From the NCBI RefSeq assembly GCF_020873915.1, contig NZ_JAHWGP010000037.1, positions 19,450 to 83,449 on the forward strand: a DNA stretch of 64,000 nt, in the 5' to 3' direction. The notes under the pieces were generated by a model that saw only the letters and a program-made list of their open reading frames with translations, did not search any database and was not told the DNA's origin. Source of the DNA: Streptomyces sp. DH5. Lineage in GTDB: Bacteria; Actinomycetota; Actinomycetes; Streptomycetales; Streptomycetaceae. Within the stretch, counting starts at the first letter, position 1, and every line of letters begins with the position of its first letter. The position numbers and the translations under genes are program-made. This document shows, piece after piece, positions 10,664 to 18,518 of this stretch.

Positions 10664-11509
10664 GTGCTCGCCAGGCAACGGCAGGAGGACATCGCCCGGC
10701 TGGTCCGCCAGCGCGGCTCGATCCGGGTGAGCGCGCTGACGGAGCGGTTCGACGTGTCCCACATGACGATCCGGCGTGACCTGGAGGCGCTCGCGCGCCG
10801 GGGCCGGCTCGACAAGGTCCACGGCGGCGCGGTCGCGCCGGCCCACGGCAGCGACGTGGAACCGGCGTTCGCGGAGAAGACGTCCCGGCAGGTCGCGGCC
10901 AAGGAGGCCATCGCGGTCGCGGCCGCCCGGCTGGTCACTCCCGGCTCGGCGATCGGCGTGACCGCCGGGACGACCACGTGGACGCTCGCCCGGCTCCTCC
11001 TGGACGTCCCGGACATCACGGTGGTCACCAACAGTGTGCAGGTGGCGCAGGTCCTGCACACCCAGCGGCGGCGGACGCAGACGGTGGTGCTCACCGGTGG
11101 GGTGCGCACCCCTTCCGACGCGCTGGTGGGGCCGGTCGCGGTCACCGCTCTGCGCACGCTCCACGTCGACGTGCTGTTCATGGGGGTGCACGGCATGGAC
11201 GCCCGGACGGGCTTCAGCACGCCGAACCCGGAGGAGGCGGAGACGAACCGGGCGATGTGCCGCTCGGCCCGGCACACCGTGGTACTGGCCGACCACACCA
11301 AGTGGAACGCGGCCGGCCTCGCGAGCATCGCCCCGCTGGGTGCGGCGGACACGCTCATCACCGACTCGGGCATCGACGGACACGGCCGTGACGCGCTGGA
11401 ACACGGCGTCGGTGAACTGACCGTGGTCACACCGTCCCGTTCCTCACCGCGGGCCGCTTCCCCCCGGCCCCCCGTCCCTCCCCGACCGATCGAAGGTGCC
11501 CGCACGTGA
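10664..11509 (+). CDS. DeoR-family sugar-operon regulator
   Basis: A 281-aa regulator. Residues 1-57 are a winged helix-turn-helix (RQEDIARLVRQRGSIRVSAL, then SHMTIRRDLEALARRGRLDK). Residues 75-240 are the sugar-phosphate-sensing DeoR C-terminal domain, with GVTAGTTTWTLARLL and VLTGGVRT-like phosphate-binding loops. It starts with GTG 4 bases after the GH42 stop and overlaps the GH36 start by 4 nt (GTGA). It therefore sits inside the galactoside operon it probably represses, with a phosphorylated sugar as inducer. An extended Pro/Arg-rich C-terminus is unusual but harmless-looking. Confidence 0.9.
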   Translation: MLARQRQEDIARLVRQRGSIRVSALTERFDVSHMTIRRDLEALARRGRLDKVHGGAVAPAHGSDVEPAFAEKTSRQVAAKEAIAVAAARLVTPGSAIGVTAGTTTWTLARLLLDVPDITVVTNSVQVAQVLHTQRRRTQTVVLTGGVRTPSDALVGPVAVTALRTLHVDVLFMGVHGMDARTGFSTPNPEEAETNRAMCRSARHTVVLADHTKWNAAGLASIAPLGAADTLITDSGIDGHGRDALEHGVGELTVVTPSRSSPRAASPRPPVPPRPIEGART

Positions 11510-13677
11510 CCACCGACCGTTCCTCCCACCTGGTCCACTTCCGTTCGGGCGGCACGAGCCTGGTCCTCGACTGCTCGGGACCCCGCCTCCCGCGGGTGCT
11601 GCGCTGGGGAGCCGACCTCGGAGACCTGGACGCGGACACACCGGGTGGTGGGGGCGACCTCGTCTCCCTCGCCACGGCGAGCGTCGCCGAGCTCGGCACC
11701 AGCGTTCCCGACGTCCAGGTGCCCGTGAGCGTGCTGCCCGAGCAGTCGGCCGGCTGGCTGGGCACCCCGGGGCTGTCCGGCCACCGCGAGGGCGCCGACT
11801 TCTCCTGCGCCTTCACCGTGCGGGAACTGCGCTTCCCGGACCCCCGCTCGCTGACGGTCGAGGCCACGGACGAGCAGGCCGGGCTCGGCCTGCGGTGGGA
11901 GCTGGAACTGACCCCCTCCGGGCTGGTCCGCCAGCGTGCCCGTCTCACCAACCGGGGTGAGGGCCCGTACACGCTGGAGGCGCTGCAGCTCGCCCTGCCG
12001 GTGCCGGCCCACGCCGCCGAAGTGCTCGACCTGACCGGCCGCCACCTGCGGGAACGGTCGCCGCAGCGGCACGAGTTCACCCTCGGCACGCATCTGCGGG
12101 AGAACCGGCGCGGACGTACCGGTGTCGACGCCACCCTCCTGCACGCGGTGGGTGAGCGGGGCTTCGGCTTCCGCGGTGGTGAGGTGTGGAGCCTGCACGT
12201 CGCGTGGAGCGGCAACCACCGCACCTTCGCCGAGCGGACGAACGCCGGGGTCTCCCTCCTCGGCGGTGGCGAGCTGCTGCTGCCGGGGGAGATGCGCCTC
12301 GGGCCCGGTGCCGCGTACACGACCCCGTGGCTGCTGGGCTCGTACGGCGACGGTCTGGACGCCATGGCGGCGCGTTTCCACACGTACCTGCGGCAGCGTC
12401 CCCACCACCCGGCCACCGCGCGTCCCGTCACGCTCAACACCTGGGAGGCCGTCTACTTCCGGCAGGACCTCGGCACCCTGGCCGCCCTGGCGGACGCGGC
12501 GGCGGAGGTCGGAGCCGAGCGGTTCGTGCTGGACGACGGGTGGTTCCGCGGTCGTCGCGACGACCGGGCGGGCCTGGGCGACTGGTACGTGGACCCCGAG
12601 GTCTGGCCGGAGGGGCTGCATCCCCTCGTCGAGCACGTCCGTTCCCGCGGCCTGCAGTTCGGTCTCTGGGTCGAGCCGGAGATGATCAACCCCGACTCGG
12701 ACCTGGCCCGGGCCCACCCGGAGTGGATCCTGTCGGCGGCCGGGCGCATGCCGCCGGAGGCCCGGCACCAGCAGGTGCTCGACCTGGGCAGGCCGGAGGC
12801 GTACGCCTACGTGCTCGAGCGGCTGGACGCCCTGGTCGGCGAGTACGCCGTCGACTACCTCAAGTGGGACCACAACCGCGACCTCATCGACGCGGGCAGC
12901 GGCCGGCACGGCGTGGGCGGGGTGCACGCACAGACCACCGCCGTGTACGCGCTCATGGACGAGCTGCGCCGGCGTCACCCCGGGCTGGAGATCGAGTCCT
13001 GCTCGTCGGGCGGCGCCCGGGTGGACCTGGGCATCCTCGAGCGCAGCGACCGGGTGTGGACGAGCGACTGCATCGACGCCCTGGAACGGCAGCAGATCCA
13101 GCTCTGGACGGGTCTGTTGCTGCCGCCCGAGCTGATGGGTACGCACGTCGGCGCCCCCGGTGCGCACACCACGGGCCGCACGCACGGTCTGGACTTCCGC
13201 GCCGGCACCGCGTTCTTCGGCCACATGGGCATCGAGTGGGACCTCACCCTGGCGACGCCCGGCGAGCGCCGCAGGCTCGCCGAGTGGATCGCGGTGCACA
13301 AGCGGCTCCGGCCGCTGCTGCACGGAGGGACCGTGGTCCACGGTGACGCCCATGATCCCGCCGTGCTCGTGCACGGCGTCGTGGCCCCGGACCGGTCCCA
13401 CGCCGTGTACGCGGTGGTGCAGAAGGCCACGAGCGTGCAGATGCCGACCGGCCGCGTGCGCCTGCCCGGGCTGGCGGAGGACGCGCGCTACGCCGTGGCG
13501 CCCCTGCCGCCGGGGGACGCGACCCGGGGGCCGGTCACCAGTCCGCTCCCCTGGTGGGCGCCGGAGGGCGTCGAACTGCCGGGCCGCGTCCTGTCCGTGC
13601 TCGGCGTGCAGGCGCCGACCCTCCACCCGGAGAGCCTCGCGCTGATCGAGGTCCGGCGGATCGCGCCGCGGGCCTGA
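11506..13677 (+). CDS. Alpha-galactosidase, GH36
   Basis: A 723-aa cytoplasmic enzyme, the normal GH36 length, with an N-terminal beta-supersandwich (to about 300), a TIM barrel and a C-terminal beta domain. The nucleophile Asp is residue 455 in YLKWDHNRD; the acid/base Asp is residue 521 in VWTSDCIDAL. The conserved SCSSGGARVDLGIL and WVEPEMINPDS strands are present. It releases alpha-linked galactose from raffinose-type sugars or melibiose. It starts with GTG overlapping the DeoR gene and ends the operon; a perfect 21-bp hairpin follows 8 bases later. Confidence 0.94.
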   Translation: MTTDRSSHLVHFRSGGTSLVLDCSGPRLPRVLRWGADLGDLDADTPGGGGDLVSLATASVAELGTSVPDVQVPVSVLPEQSAGWLGTPGLSGHREGADFSCAFTVRELRFPDPRSLTVEATDEQAGLGLRWELELTPSGLVRQRARLTNRGEGPYTLEALQLALPVPAHAAEVLDLTGRHLRERSPQRHEFTLGTHLRENRRGRTGVDATLLHAVGERGFGFRGGEVWSLHVAWSGNHRTFAERTNAGVSLLGGGELLLPGEMRLGPGAAYTTPWLLGSYGDGLDAMAARFHTYLRQRPHHPATARPVTLNTWEAVYFRQDLGTLAALADAAAEVGAERFVLDDGWFRGRRDDRAGLGDWYVDPEVWPEGLHPLVEHVRSRGLQFGLWVEPEMINPDSDLARAHPEWILSAAGRMPPEARHQQVLDLGRPEAYAYVLERLDALVGEYAVDYLKWDHNRDLIDAGSGRHGVGGVHAQTTAVYALMDELRRRHPGLEIESCSSGGARVDLGILERSDRVWTSDCIDALERQQIQLWTGLLLPPELMGTHVGAPGAHTTGRTHGLDFRAGTAFFGHMGIEWDLTLATPGERRRLAEWIAVHKRLRPLLHGGTVVHGDAHDPAVLVHGVVAPDRSHAVYAVVQKATSVQMPTGRVRLPGLAEDARYAVAPLPPGDATRGPVTSPLPWWAPEGVELPGRVLSVLGVQAPTLHPESLALIEVRRIAPRA

Positions 13678-13684
13678 GGCGTCC

Positions 13685-13732
13685 GTGCGGGAGGGCCGGC
13701 AGGGCTGGGACGCCCTGCCGGCCCTCCCGCAC
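13685..13732 (+). terminator. Very strong hairpin terminator after the galactoside operon
   Basis: A perfect 21-bp stem (13685-13705 with 13712-13732) and 6-base loop TGGGAC directly after the GH36 stop. There is no T-tract, which is common in Streptomyces. Confidence 0.85.
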
Positions 13733-14015
13733 GAGCCCGGCGGTTCAGCGGTACGGGGTTCGGTGGGACATCGCCGTGGTCCTGCGGAACACGGGCGATG
13801 AGCGGCGCGGGCGCGGAGCGCCCCGCGTCAGCGAGGGCACAGGCGCGGAGCGCCCCGCGTCGGGCCGAGCCTCCCGGCAGCGCCTCCCGCAGCGGCCCGC
13901 GGCCCCGGCGAGCGGGTACTGCCGCGACGGTGACCGCGTCTGTGGCCCGCCGCCGCGTCCCACGACCACATGTACCGGCTTCCCGCGTCGTCCTGACCGG
14001 TGATCAGGACATGGA
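13733..14015. other. Intergenic region with a 19-bp direct repeat
   Basis: No gene was recognised. A 19-base direct repeat (GCGCGGAGCGCCCCGCGTC) occurs at 13811-13829 and 13843-13861. Each copy is partly self-complementary. Confidence 0.5.
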
Positions 14016-14051
14016 CTTCCGGCGGCGACTCCTGCGAGTCGCCGCCGGAAG
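14016..14051 (-). terminator. Terminator after the rpmB-rpsN operon
   Basis: A perfect 15-bp stem (14016-14030 with 14037-14051) with loop CCTGCG, 26 bases past the rpsN stop on the minus strand. Confidence 0.8.
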
Positions 14052-14077
14052 CTCCGTCCACCGCGACAGCGCCGGGA

Positions 14078-14383
14078 CTACCAGGACGACTTGGTGACCC
14101 CGGGGAGGAAGCCGGCGTGGGCCTGCTCGCGCAGGCGGACACGGGAGAGACCGAACTTCCTCAGGTGGCCCCGCGGCCGCCCGTCCACGCTGTCGCGGTT
14201 GCGCACCCGGGTCGCACTGGCGTCGCGGGGCTGGCGCCGCAGTTCCGCCGCCGCGTCCCGGCGTTCGGCGTCGGTGGAGGACGGCCGGCGGATGACCTCC
14301 TTCAGCTCCGCCCGCCGGGCCGCGTACCGCTCGACGGTCGCCCTGCGCTTGTCGTTCTGCGCGATCTTGCTCTTCTTGGCCAT
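14078..14383 (-). CDS. rpsN: 30S ribosomal protein S14, zinc-free paralogue
   Basis: A 101-aa S14 beginning [14 protein letters not shown] and ending in the conserved [18 protein letters not shown] and [11 protein letters not shown]. The short zinc-ribbon S14 carries CxxC pairs; this longer form has no cysteine at all. Such C-minus paralogues replace the zinc form when zinc is scarce, releasing zinc from ribosomes. It overlaps rpmB by one base (TGATG), so the two are coupled, and both should answer to the Zur-type box at 14659-14673. Confidence 0.95.
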   Translation of the reverse strand: MAKKSKIAQNDKRRATVERYAARRAELKEVIRRPSSTDAERRDAAAELRRQPRDASATRVRNRDSVDGRPRGHLRKFGLSRVRLREQAHAGFLPGVTKSSW

Positions 14384-14619
14384 CAGACCTTCCCTCCCCG
14401 GGCGCGGATGCGGGCCACGGCGGCCTCGATGCCGATGCTGTCGACGGTCTTGATCGCCTTCGCACTGAGGGTCAACCGCACGTACCGGCCCTCGCTCGGC
14501 AGCCAGTAGCGCTTGCGCTGGATGTTGGGGTCGAAGCGGCGCGAGGTGCGCCGGTGGGAGTGGGAGATGGTGTTGCCGAATCCCGGCTGGGCGCCGGTCA
14601 GTTGGCAGTGGGCGGACAA
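14383..14619 (-). CDS. rpmB: 50S ribosomal protein L28, alternative paralogue
   Basis: A 78-aa L28 with the conserved [16 protein letters not shown] and [18 protein letters not shown]. The start is TTG at 14619-14617, giving the family's usual MSAHC beginning, with a weak GGTAGGA upstream. Only one cysteine remains, so the zinc-binding CxxC pairs of the primary form are absent. First gene of the minus-strand arm diverging from the Zur-type box. In S. coelicolor a comparable cluster is Zur-repressed. Confidence 0.94.
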   Translation of the reverse strand: MSAHCQLTGAQPGFGNTISHSHRRTSRRFDPNIQRKRYWLPSEGRYVRLTLSAKAIKTVDSIGIEAAVARIRARGGKV

Positions 14620-14651
14620 GGTCCTACCTGCCTTTCGTCGGTCGCGAGCTG

Positions 14652-14679
14652 TTGGTAATGGAAATCATTCCCATATAGT
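14652..14679 (+). promoter_or_regulatory. Likely promoter of rpmG with overlapping Zur box; leaderless start
   Basis: TTGGTA (14652-14657), a 16-base spacer and TATAGT (14674-14679) form a good sigma-70-type promoter ending seven bases before the rpmG ATG at 14686. No ribosome-binding site exists, so the mRNA is probably leaderless. The Zur box fills the spacer, where a repressor would block polymerase. Confidence 0.6.
14659..14673. promoter_or_regulatory. Zur-type box between rpmB and rpmG
   Basis: TGGAAATCATTCCCA, reverse complement TGGGAATGATTTCCA, differs at three positions from the actinobacterial Zur consensus TGAAAATGATTTTCA. It lies between two divergent operons of zinc-free ribosomal proteins, exactly where Zur acts in S. 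coelicolor. Confidence 0.8.
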
Positions 14680-14685
14680 AGCCGC

Positions 14686-14850
14686 ATGGCTCGCAACGAG
14701 GTACGCCCGATCACCAAGCTCCGCTCCACCGCGGGAACCGGCCACACGTACGTCACCCGCAAGAACCGGCGCAACGACCCCGATCGCATGGTGCTGCGCA
14801 AGTACGACCCCGTCGCCCGGCGCCACGTCGACTTCCGCGAGGAACGCTGA
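14686..14850 (+). CDS. rpmG: 50S ribosomal protein L33, zinc-free paralogue
   Basis: A 54-aa L33 ([15 protein letters not shown], ending [10 protein letters not shown]). It keeps the conserved [21 protein letters not shown] core but has no cysteine, whereas the zinc form has two CxxC pairs. It starts directly at the predicted transcription start, with no leader. First gene of the plus-strand zinc-response arm, followed by L31 and a COG0523 protein. Confidence 0.94.
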   Translation: MARNEVRPITKLRSTAGTGHTYVTRKNRRNDPDRMVLRKYDPVARRHVDFREER

Positions 14851-14899
14851 TCCCCGCACCCCCCACCGCCGAACCGTCCCGACCCGAAGGAACACCGCC

Positions 14900-15154
14900 A
14901 TGAAGCCTGGCATCCACCCCGCGTACGGTCCCGTCGTCTTCCGCGACCGGGCCGCGAACTACGCCTTCCTCACCCGCTCCACCATGACCAGCGACAAGAC
15001 GATCGACTGGGAGGACGGCAAGACCTACCCGGTGGTCGACGTCGAGATCTCGCACGTGAACCACCCCTTCTACACGGGGACCGCCCGAGTGCTGGACACC
15101 GCGGGGCGGGTCGAGCGGTTCGAGCGCCGCTACGGCCGGCGCGGAGCGAACTGA
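14900..15154 (+). CDS. rpmE2: 50S ribosomal protein L31 type B (zinc-free)
   Basis: An 84-aa type-B L31 beginning [16 protein letters not shown] with the family's [22 protein letters not shown] and HPFYTG segments. There is no CxxC zinc ribbon. It begins 49 bases after rpmG with a GAAGGAAC ribosome-binding site, and its stop overlaps the next ATG (TGATG). In S. coelicolor this paralogue is induced on zinc depletion. Confidence 0.95.
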   Translation: MKPGIHPAYGPVVFRDRAANYAFLTRSTMTSDKTIDWEDGKTYPVVDVEISHVNHPFYTGTARVLDTAGRVERFERRYGRRGAN

Positions 15155-16314
15155 TGCGGGACGCGACCCCTCTGCCGGTGCTGATCGTCGGCGGGCTGCA
15201 CTCCGAGGCCCGCCGGACGGTCGTGGACGGCCTGCTGCGGACGGTCCCCGGCAGTGTCGTCCTCCATCACGACCTGTCCACCGCGGCCGAAGGCACCGTC
15301 CTGCGCCAGGTGCGCGACGCCTCGGGCGAGTTGTCCCGCGGCGACGCCCCGCTGGTCAACGACTGCGCCTGCTGTGCGCTGCGCGAGGACCTCATGCCCG
15401 AACTCGAGCGGCTGGCCGACGGCGGCCTGACCCGGCTCGCCGTCGTCGAACTGTGGGACTCCGTCGAGCCCAGGGCCATGGCCGAGGTCGTCGTCGCCCA
15501 CGGCGCGGGCAGGGTCCGTCTCACCAACGTGGTCACGGCGGTCGACCCGGCCCTCGTACTGCCCTGCCTCGGCAACGGCGACGATCTCGCGGAGGTCGGT
15601 CTCGCGGCTGCCGCGACCGACCAGCGCACCGTCGGGGACACCTGGGCCAGACAACTGGAGTACGCCCCTGTCGTCGCCGTCGTGGAGAGCGAGGAGGCCG
15701 ACGACGAGGATCGCGCGCTCCTCCGCCAGCTCCACCCCACCGCACGCCAGGTGGACGGCGGCTCCGCGGAACTCGCCCGGCTGGCCTTCGCCGGCTTCGA
15801 CGTGGACGCGGCCGCCGCCGCCCAGCACCCGGCCTGTGCCCTGCTCCCCCAGGACGCGGACGAGGCCGGGGTGACCACGTTCGTCTGGCGCCGCCACCGT
15901 CCGTTCCACCCGGAACGCCTGTACCGGGCGTTGGAGGACCTCTGCTGCGCGGCCGCCCGCAGTCGCGGACGGTTCTGGCTCGCCGACCGCCCCGACACCC
16001 TGCTCGCCTGGGACGCCGCAGGCGGAGCCCTGTGCGTGGAGGGTGCCGGTCCCTGGCTGGCCTCCCTGCCCGACGCCGCCTGGGACCTGGTCCCGCCCGT
16101 ACGCCGGGCGGCGGCGGCGCTGGACTGGCACCCGGAGCACGGTGACCGCTGCCAGCACCTCGTCTTCACCTCGCCCGGACTCGACCGCGACGGGCTCGCA
16201 CGGCTGCTCGACTCCTGCCTGCTCACCGACGCCGAGTACGCCGCGGGACCCGAGGCGTGGCAGCGTCTGCCGCCCGCCTTCGACTCCCTCCTCGACCCCG
16301 CCGCCCGGACCTGA
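15154..16314 (+). CDS. COG0523 (CobW/ZNG1-like) protein with a degenerate P-loop
   Basis: A 386-aa protein of the G3E/COG0523 family, placed inside the zinc-free ribosomal operon as in S. coelicolor. The family's metal-binding CxCC motif is intact in [12 protein letters not shown] (about residues 69-80), and the C-terminal CobW domain is present. The nucleotide-binding loop is not: where GxxGxGKT/S is expected near residue 9, the sequence reads [13 protein letters not shown], lacking the Lys and the second and third glycines. GTPase-driven metal transfer is therefore doubtful; it may act as a zinc buffer or scaffold. Co-regulation with the ribosomal paralogues is inferred from the overlap with rpmE2. 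Confidence 0.88.
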   Translation: MRDATPLPVLIVGGLHSEARRTVVDGLLRTVPGSVVLHHDLSTAAEGTVLRQVRDASGELSRGDAPLVNDCACCALREDLMPELERLADGGLTRLAVVELWDSVEPRAMAEVVVAHGAGRVRLTNVVTAVDPALVLPCLGNGDDLAEVGLAAAATDQRTVGDTWARQLEYAPVVAVVESEEADDEDRALLRQLHPTARQVDGGSAELARLAFAGFDVDAAAAAQHPACALLPQDADEAGVTTFVWRRHRPFHPERLYRALEDLCCAAARSRGRFWLADRPDTLLAWDAAGGALCVEGAGPWLASLPDAAWDLVPPVRRAAAALDWHPEHGDRCQHLVFTSPGLDRDGLARLLDSCLLTDAEYAAGPEAWQRLPPAFDSLLDPAART

Positions 16315-16367
16315 GCCACGCACCGGTCCCGACCACCCGCACCACACCCACCGGAGAAGGAGCATCC

Positions 16368-16604
16368 ATGGCCCCGCGCCAAGGCCCCCGCAAGCCGCTG
16401 AAGGCCCGCCCGAACCCGCTGGACGCGGCCGGCATCACCTATGTCGACTACAAGGACGCCGATCTGCTGCGGACGTTCGTCTCCGACCGCGGCAAGATCC
16501 GCAGCCGTCGGGTCACCCGCGTCACCGCCCAGCAGCAGCGGCAGCTCGCCAGAGCGGTCAAGAACGCCCGCGAGATGGCACTGCTGCCGTACGCCGGCCG
16601 GTAG
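16368..16604 (+). CDS. rpsR: 30S ribosomal protein S18, alternative paralogue
   Basis: A 78-aa S18 ([18 protein letters not shown], then [22 protein letters not shown] and [30 protein letters not shown]). It has no cysteine. The ATG at 16368 follows GGAGAAGGAG. Last gene of the plus-strand zinc-response arm, 53 bases after the COG0523 gene; a perfect palindromic terminator follows. Confidence 0.95.
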   Translation: MAPRQGPRKPLKARPNPLDAAGITYVDYKDADLLRTFVSDRGKIRSRRVTRVTAQQQRQLARAVKNAREMALLPYAGR

Positions 16605-16637
16605 GGCGGACGCAGCCGCGCCGCCGGCCGTGCGCGA

Positions 16638-16671
16638 GGAGAGGCACCCCTCCCGGGAGGGGTGCCTCTCC
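16638..16671. terminator. Perfect 34-bp palindrome, bidirectional terminator
   Basis: Two 17-bp arms with no spacer, centred on CCCGGG, between the stops of convergent rpsR and the second ABC-transporter gene. Confidence 0.85.
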
Positions 16672-16745
16672 GTGTGTGCCGCCGCCGGTTCCGGCAGGGT
16701 CGCCGGCCCCACCGGCCGGACCGGATCCCGGGTGAAGTGCCGTGC

Positions 16746-18518
16746 TCAGGAGGATGTGGCGGCCAGGATGCGGTTGAGGGCGCTGCCGGGGCGGCCCGTG
16801 AGGTCCTCCCAGGTCCCCTCCTCCGCGATGCGGCCCGCCTCGAGTACGGCGATGCGGTCGGCTCGGCGTATCGTCGCCGGGCGGTGTGCGATGACGATCG
16901 TCGTGCGGCCCTCCTGCCGGAGCGCGGCGGCGAGTTCGGCGTCGCCGGTGTTGTCCAGGTGGGCGGTGGACTCGTCCATGACGAGGACCCGCGGCCGGAC
17001 CAGCAGCGCGCGGGCCAGGGCGACGCGGGCCCGCTGGCCCCCCGAGAGTGTGGCGCCCCGCTCGCCGACGAGGGTGTCCATCGCGGCGATCCGGTCGACG
17101 CCGCACAGGCGTGCCGCCTCGGCCAGCGCCCGGTCGTCGGCCCCGGGTGCGGCGAGCCGCAGGTTCTCGGCGAGGGTGCCGTGGAAGAGGGGTGTGTCCT
17201 GTCCCACCAGCACCACCGCACGCCGCAGTTCCGCGTCGCCCACTTCCCGCAGGTCCACGGGTCCGCCGTCGGTGGGCAGCAACTGGACCGCGCCGGTGGA
17301 CGGGTCCCAGAAACGGGCGAGCAGGTGGGCGCAGGTCGACTTGCCGGCGCCGGAGGCACCGACGAGGGCGAGTGTCCCGCCCGGGCGGACGGTGAGGTCC
17401 ACGCCGTCCAGCACGGTCCCGCCGCCGTAGTCGAACCTCACCCGACGCAGCCGGACGCCCAGCGGCCCGGGAGGCAGGGGGCGTGGTGTGGTGGGCGACG
17501 GGGCGAGAGCCGGGGCCTTGACGGCCGCGTCGACGCGGGAGGCGGCGGCGCGCAACGCCACGGCCTGGCTGAGGGCGCGGGCCGATTCCGCGACCGGGCC
17601 CAGGACGGACAGGGACAGGGCCATCGCCGCCGGCGCCCACGCGCCGTGCAGCCGTCCGGAGGTCACGGACTGCGCGGCGGCGGCGACCACGCCGAGGGCC
17701 GCGGCCACGATGAGCACGTCGCGGACCGCGGCGGCGACGGCCTCCCAGGTCGCCTCGGCGCGCTGGGCGGCGCCCACCTGCCGCCCCCGCTCCGCCAGTT
17801 CGCGGCGGCGTTCGGTCAGAGCGCCGAAAGCGAGCAGTTCGCGCAGCCCGTCGACGGTCTCCACCGTGTCGGCCGACAGCCGGGCCACGGCCGCCCGGGT
17901 GCGGCCGCCGCGCGCCGTGCGGGCGCGTGCGTCCGCGAAGGGCGCCGCGGCGAGCAGCGCCGCGACCGGCAGCACGGCCACCAGCAGCCACGGCTCGACC
18001 GTGGCGAGGACCGCGGAACCGCCGGTGAGGACCGTACCGGCGGCGAGCAGTTGGGCGGTGGTGTGGGCGTAGAAGAACTCCAGGGCCTCCACGTCGGCCA
18101 TGGCGGTGGCGGCGAGATCGCCGCTGCGGCGGCCCGCGACCCGGGCGGGCGCGCTGCGGGCGAGTCCGTCGAAGACGCGTACCCGCAGGGCGGCCAGCAC
18201 CCGGTAGGCCAGGTCGTGCGAGAGGTCCATCTCCCGCCAGGTCATCAGGGCGCGTACCAGGACGAGGGCGACGAGCGCGGTGACGGTGCCGGCCGACGGC
18301 GCGCGCCCCTCGACGACGGCGTCGCCCACGGTGTGCGCGGCCAGGGTCAGCAGTGCGACGAGGGAGCCCTGTTCGAGGATCGCGGCGGCGCAGGTGCGGG
18401 CCGTCATGGCGCGGTGGGCGGCGAGGGCGGGGAGGAGGGCGCGCAGTGCGCCTCGCGCGGGTGCGTCCGCCTCGGCGGGGGCGGTGACAGCGGTGGTGGT
18501 GACAGTGGTGGTGCTCAT
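16746..18518 (-). CDS. ABC transporter, fused membrane/ATPase half-transporter (second subunit)
   Basis: A 590-aa protein with about 330 residues of type-IV transmembrane domain followed by an ATPase domain: Walker A GASGAGKST, signature LSGGQRARVALARA, Walker B VLVMDESTAHLDN. It pairs with the upstream gene, with which it overlaps by 4 nt (ATGA), to form a CydDC/IrtAB/YbtPQ-like heterodimer. Being last in the YcaO operon, it should move the peptide product. Exporters and siderophore importers share this fold; YbtPQ and IrtAB import metallophores and have the same two-gene layout. Direction of transport cannot be read from sequence. A longer frame reaching 20036 is an artefact of an open frame across the neighbouring gene. 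Confidence 0.88.
   Translation of the reverse strand: MSTTTVTTTAVTAPAEADAPARGALRALLPALAAHRAMTARTCAAAILEQGSLVALLTLAAHTVGDAVVEGRAPSAGTVTALVALVLVRALMTWREMDLSHDLAYRVLAALRVRVFDGLARSAPARVAGRRSGDLAATAMADVEALEFFYAHTTAQLLAAGTVLTGGSAVLATVEPWLLVAVLPVAALLAAAPFADARARTARGGRTRAAVARLSADTVETVDGLRELLAFGALTERRRELAERGRQVGAAQRAEATWEAVAAAVRDVLIVAAALGVVAAAAQSVTSGRLHGAWAPAAMALSLSVLGPVAESARALSQAVALRAAASRVDAAVKAPALAPSPTTPRPLPPGPLGVRLRRVRFDYGGGTVLDGVDLTVRPGGTLALVGASGAGKSTCAHLLARFWDPSTGAVQLLPTDGGPVDLREVGDAELRRAVVLVGQDTPLFHGTLAENLRLAAPGADDRALAEAARLCGVDRIAAMDTLVGERGATLSGGQRARVALARALLVRPRVLVMDESTAHLDNTGDAELAAALRQEGRTTIVIAHRPATIRRADRIAVLEAGRIAEEGTWEDLTGRPGSALNRILAATSS

Noticed and set aside
10225-13626. A 1133-codon open frame on the minus strand over the GH42-DeoR-GH36 genes
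   Set aside because: It is the antisense shadow of three well-supported plus-strand genes and has no domain, start signal or plausible composition. Long shadow frames are normal at this GC content.
16368-16604. A start at 16257 for S18 giving 115 aa
   Set aside because: The ATG at 16368 has GGAGAAGGAG and gives the normal S18 length; the longer form overlaps the COG0523 gene.
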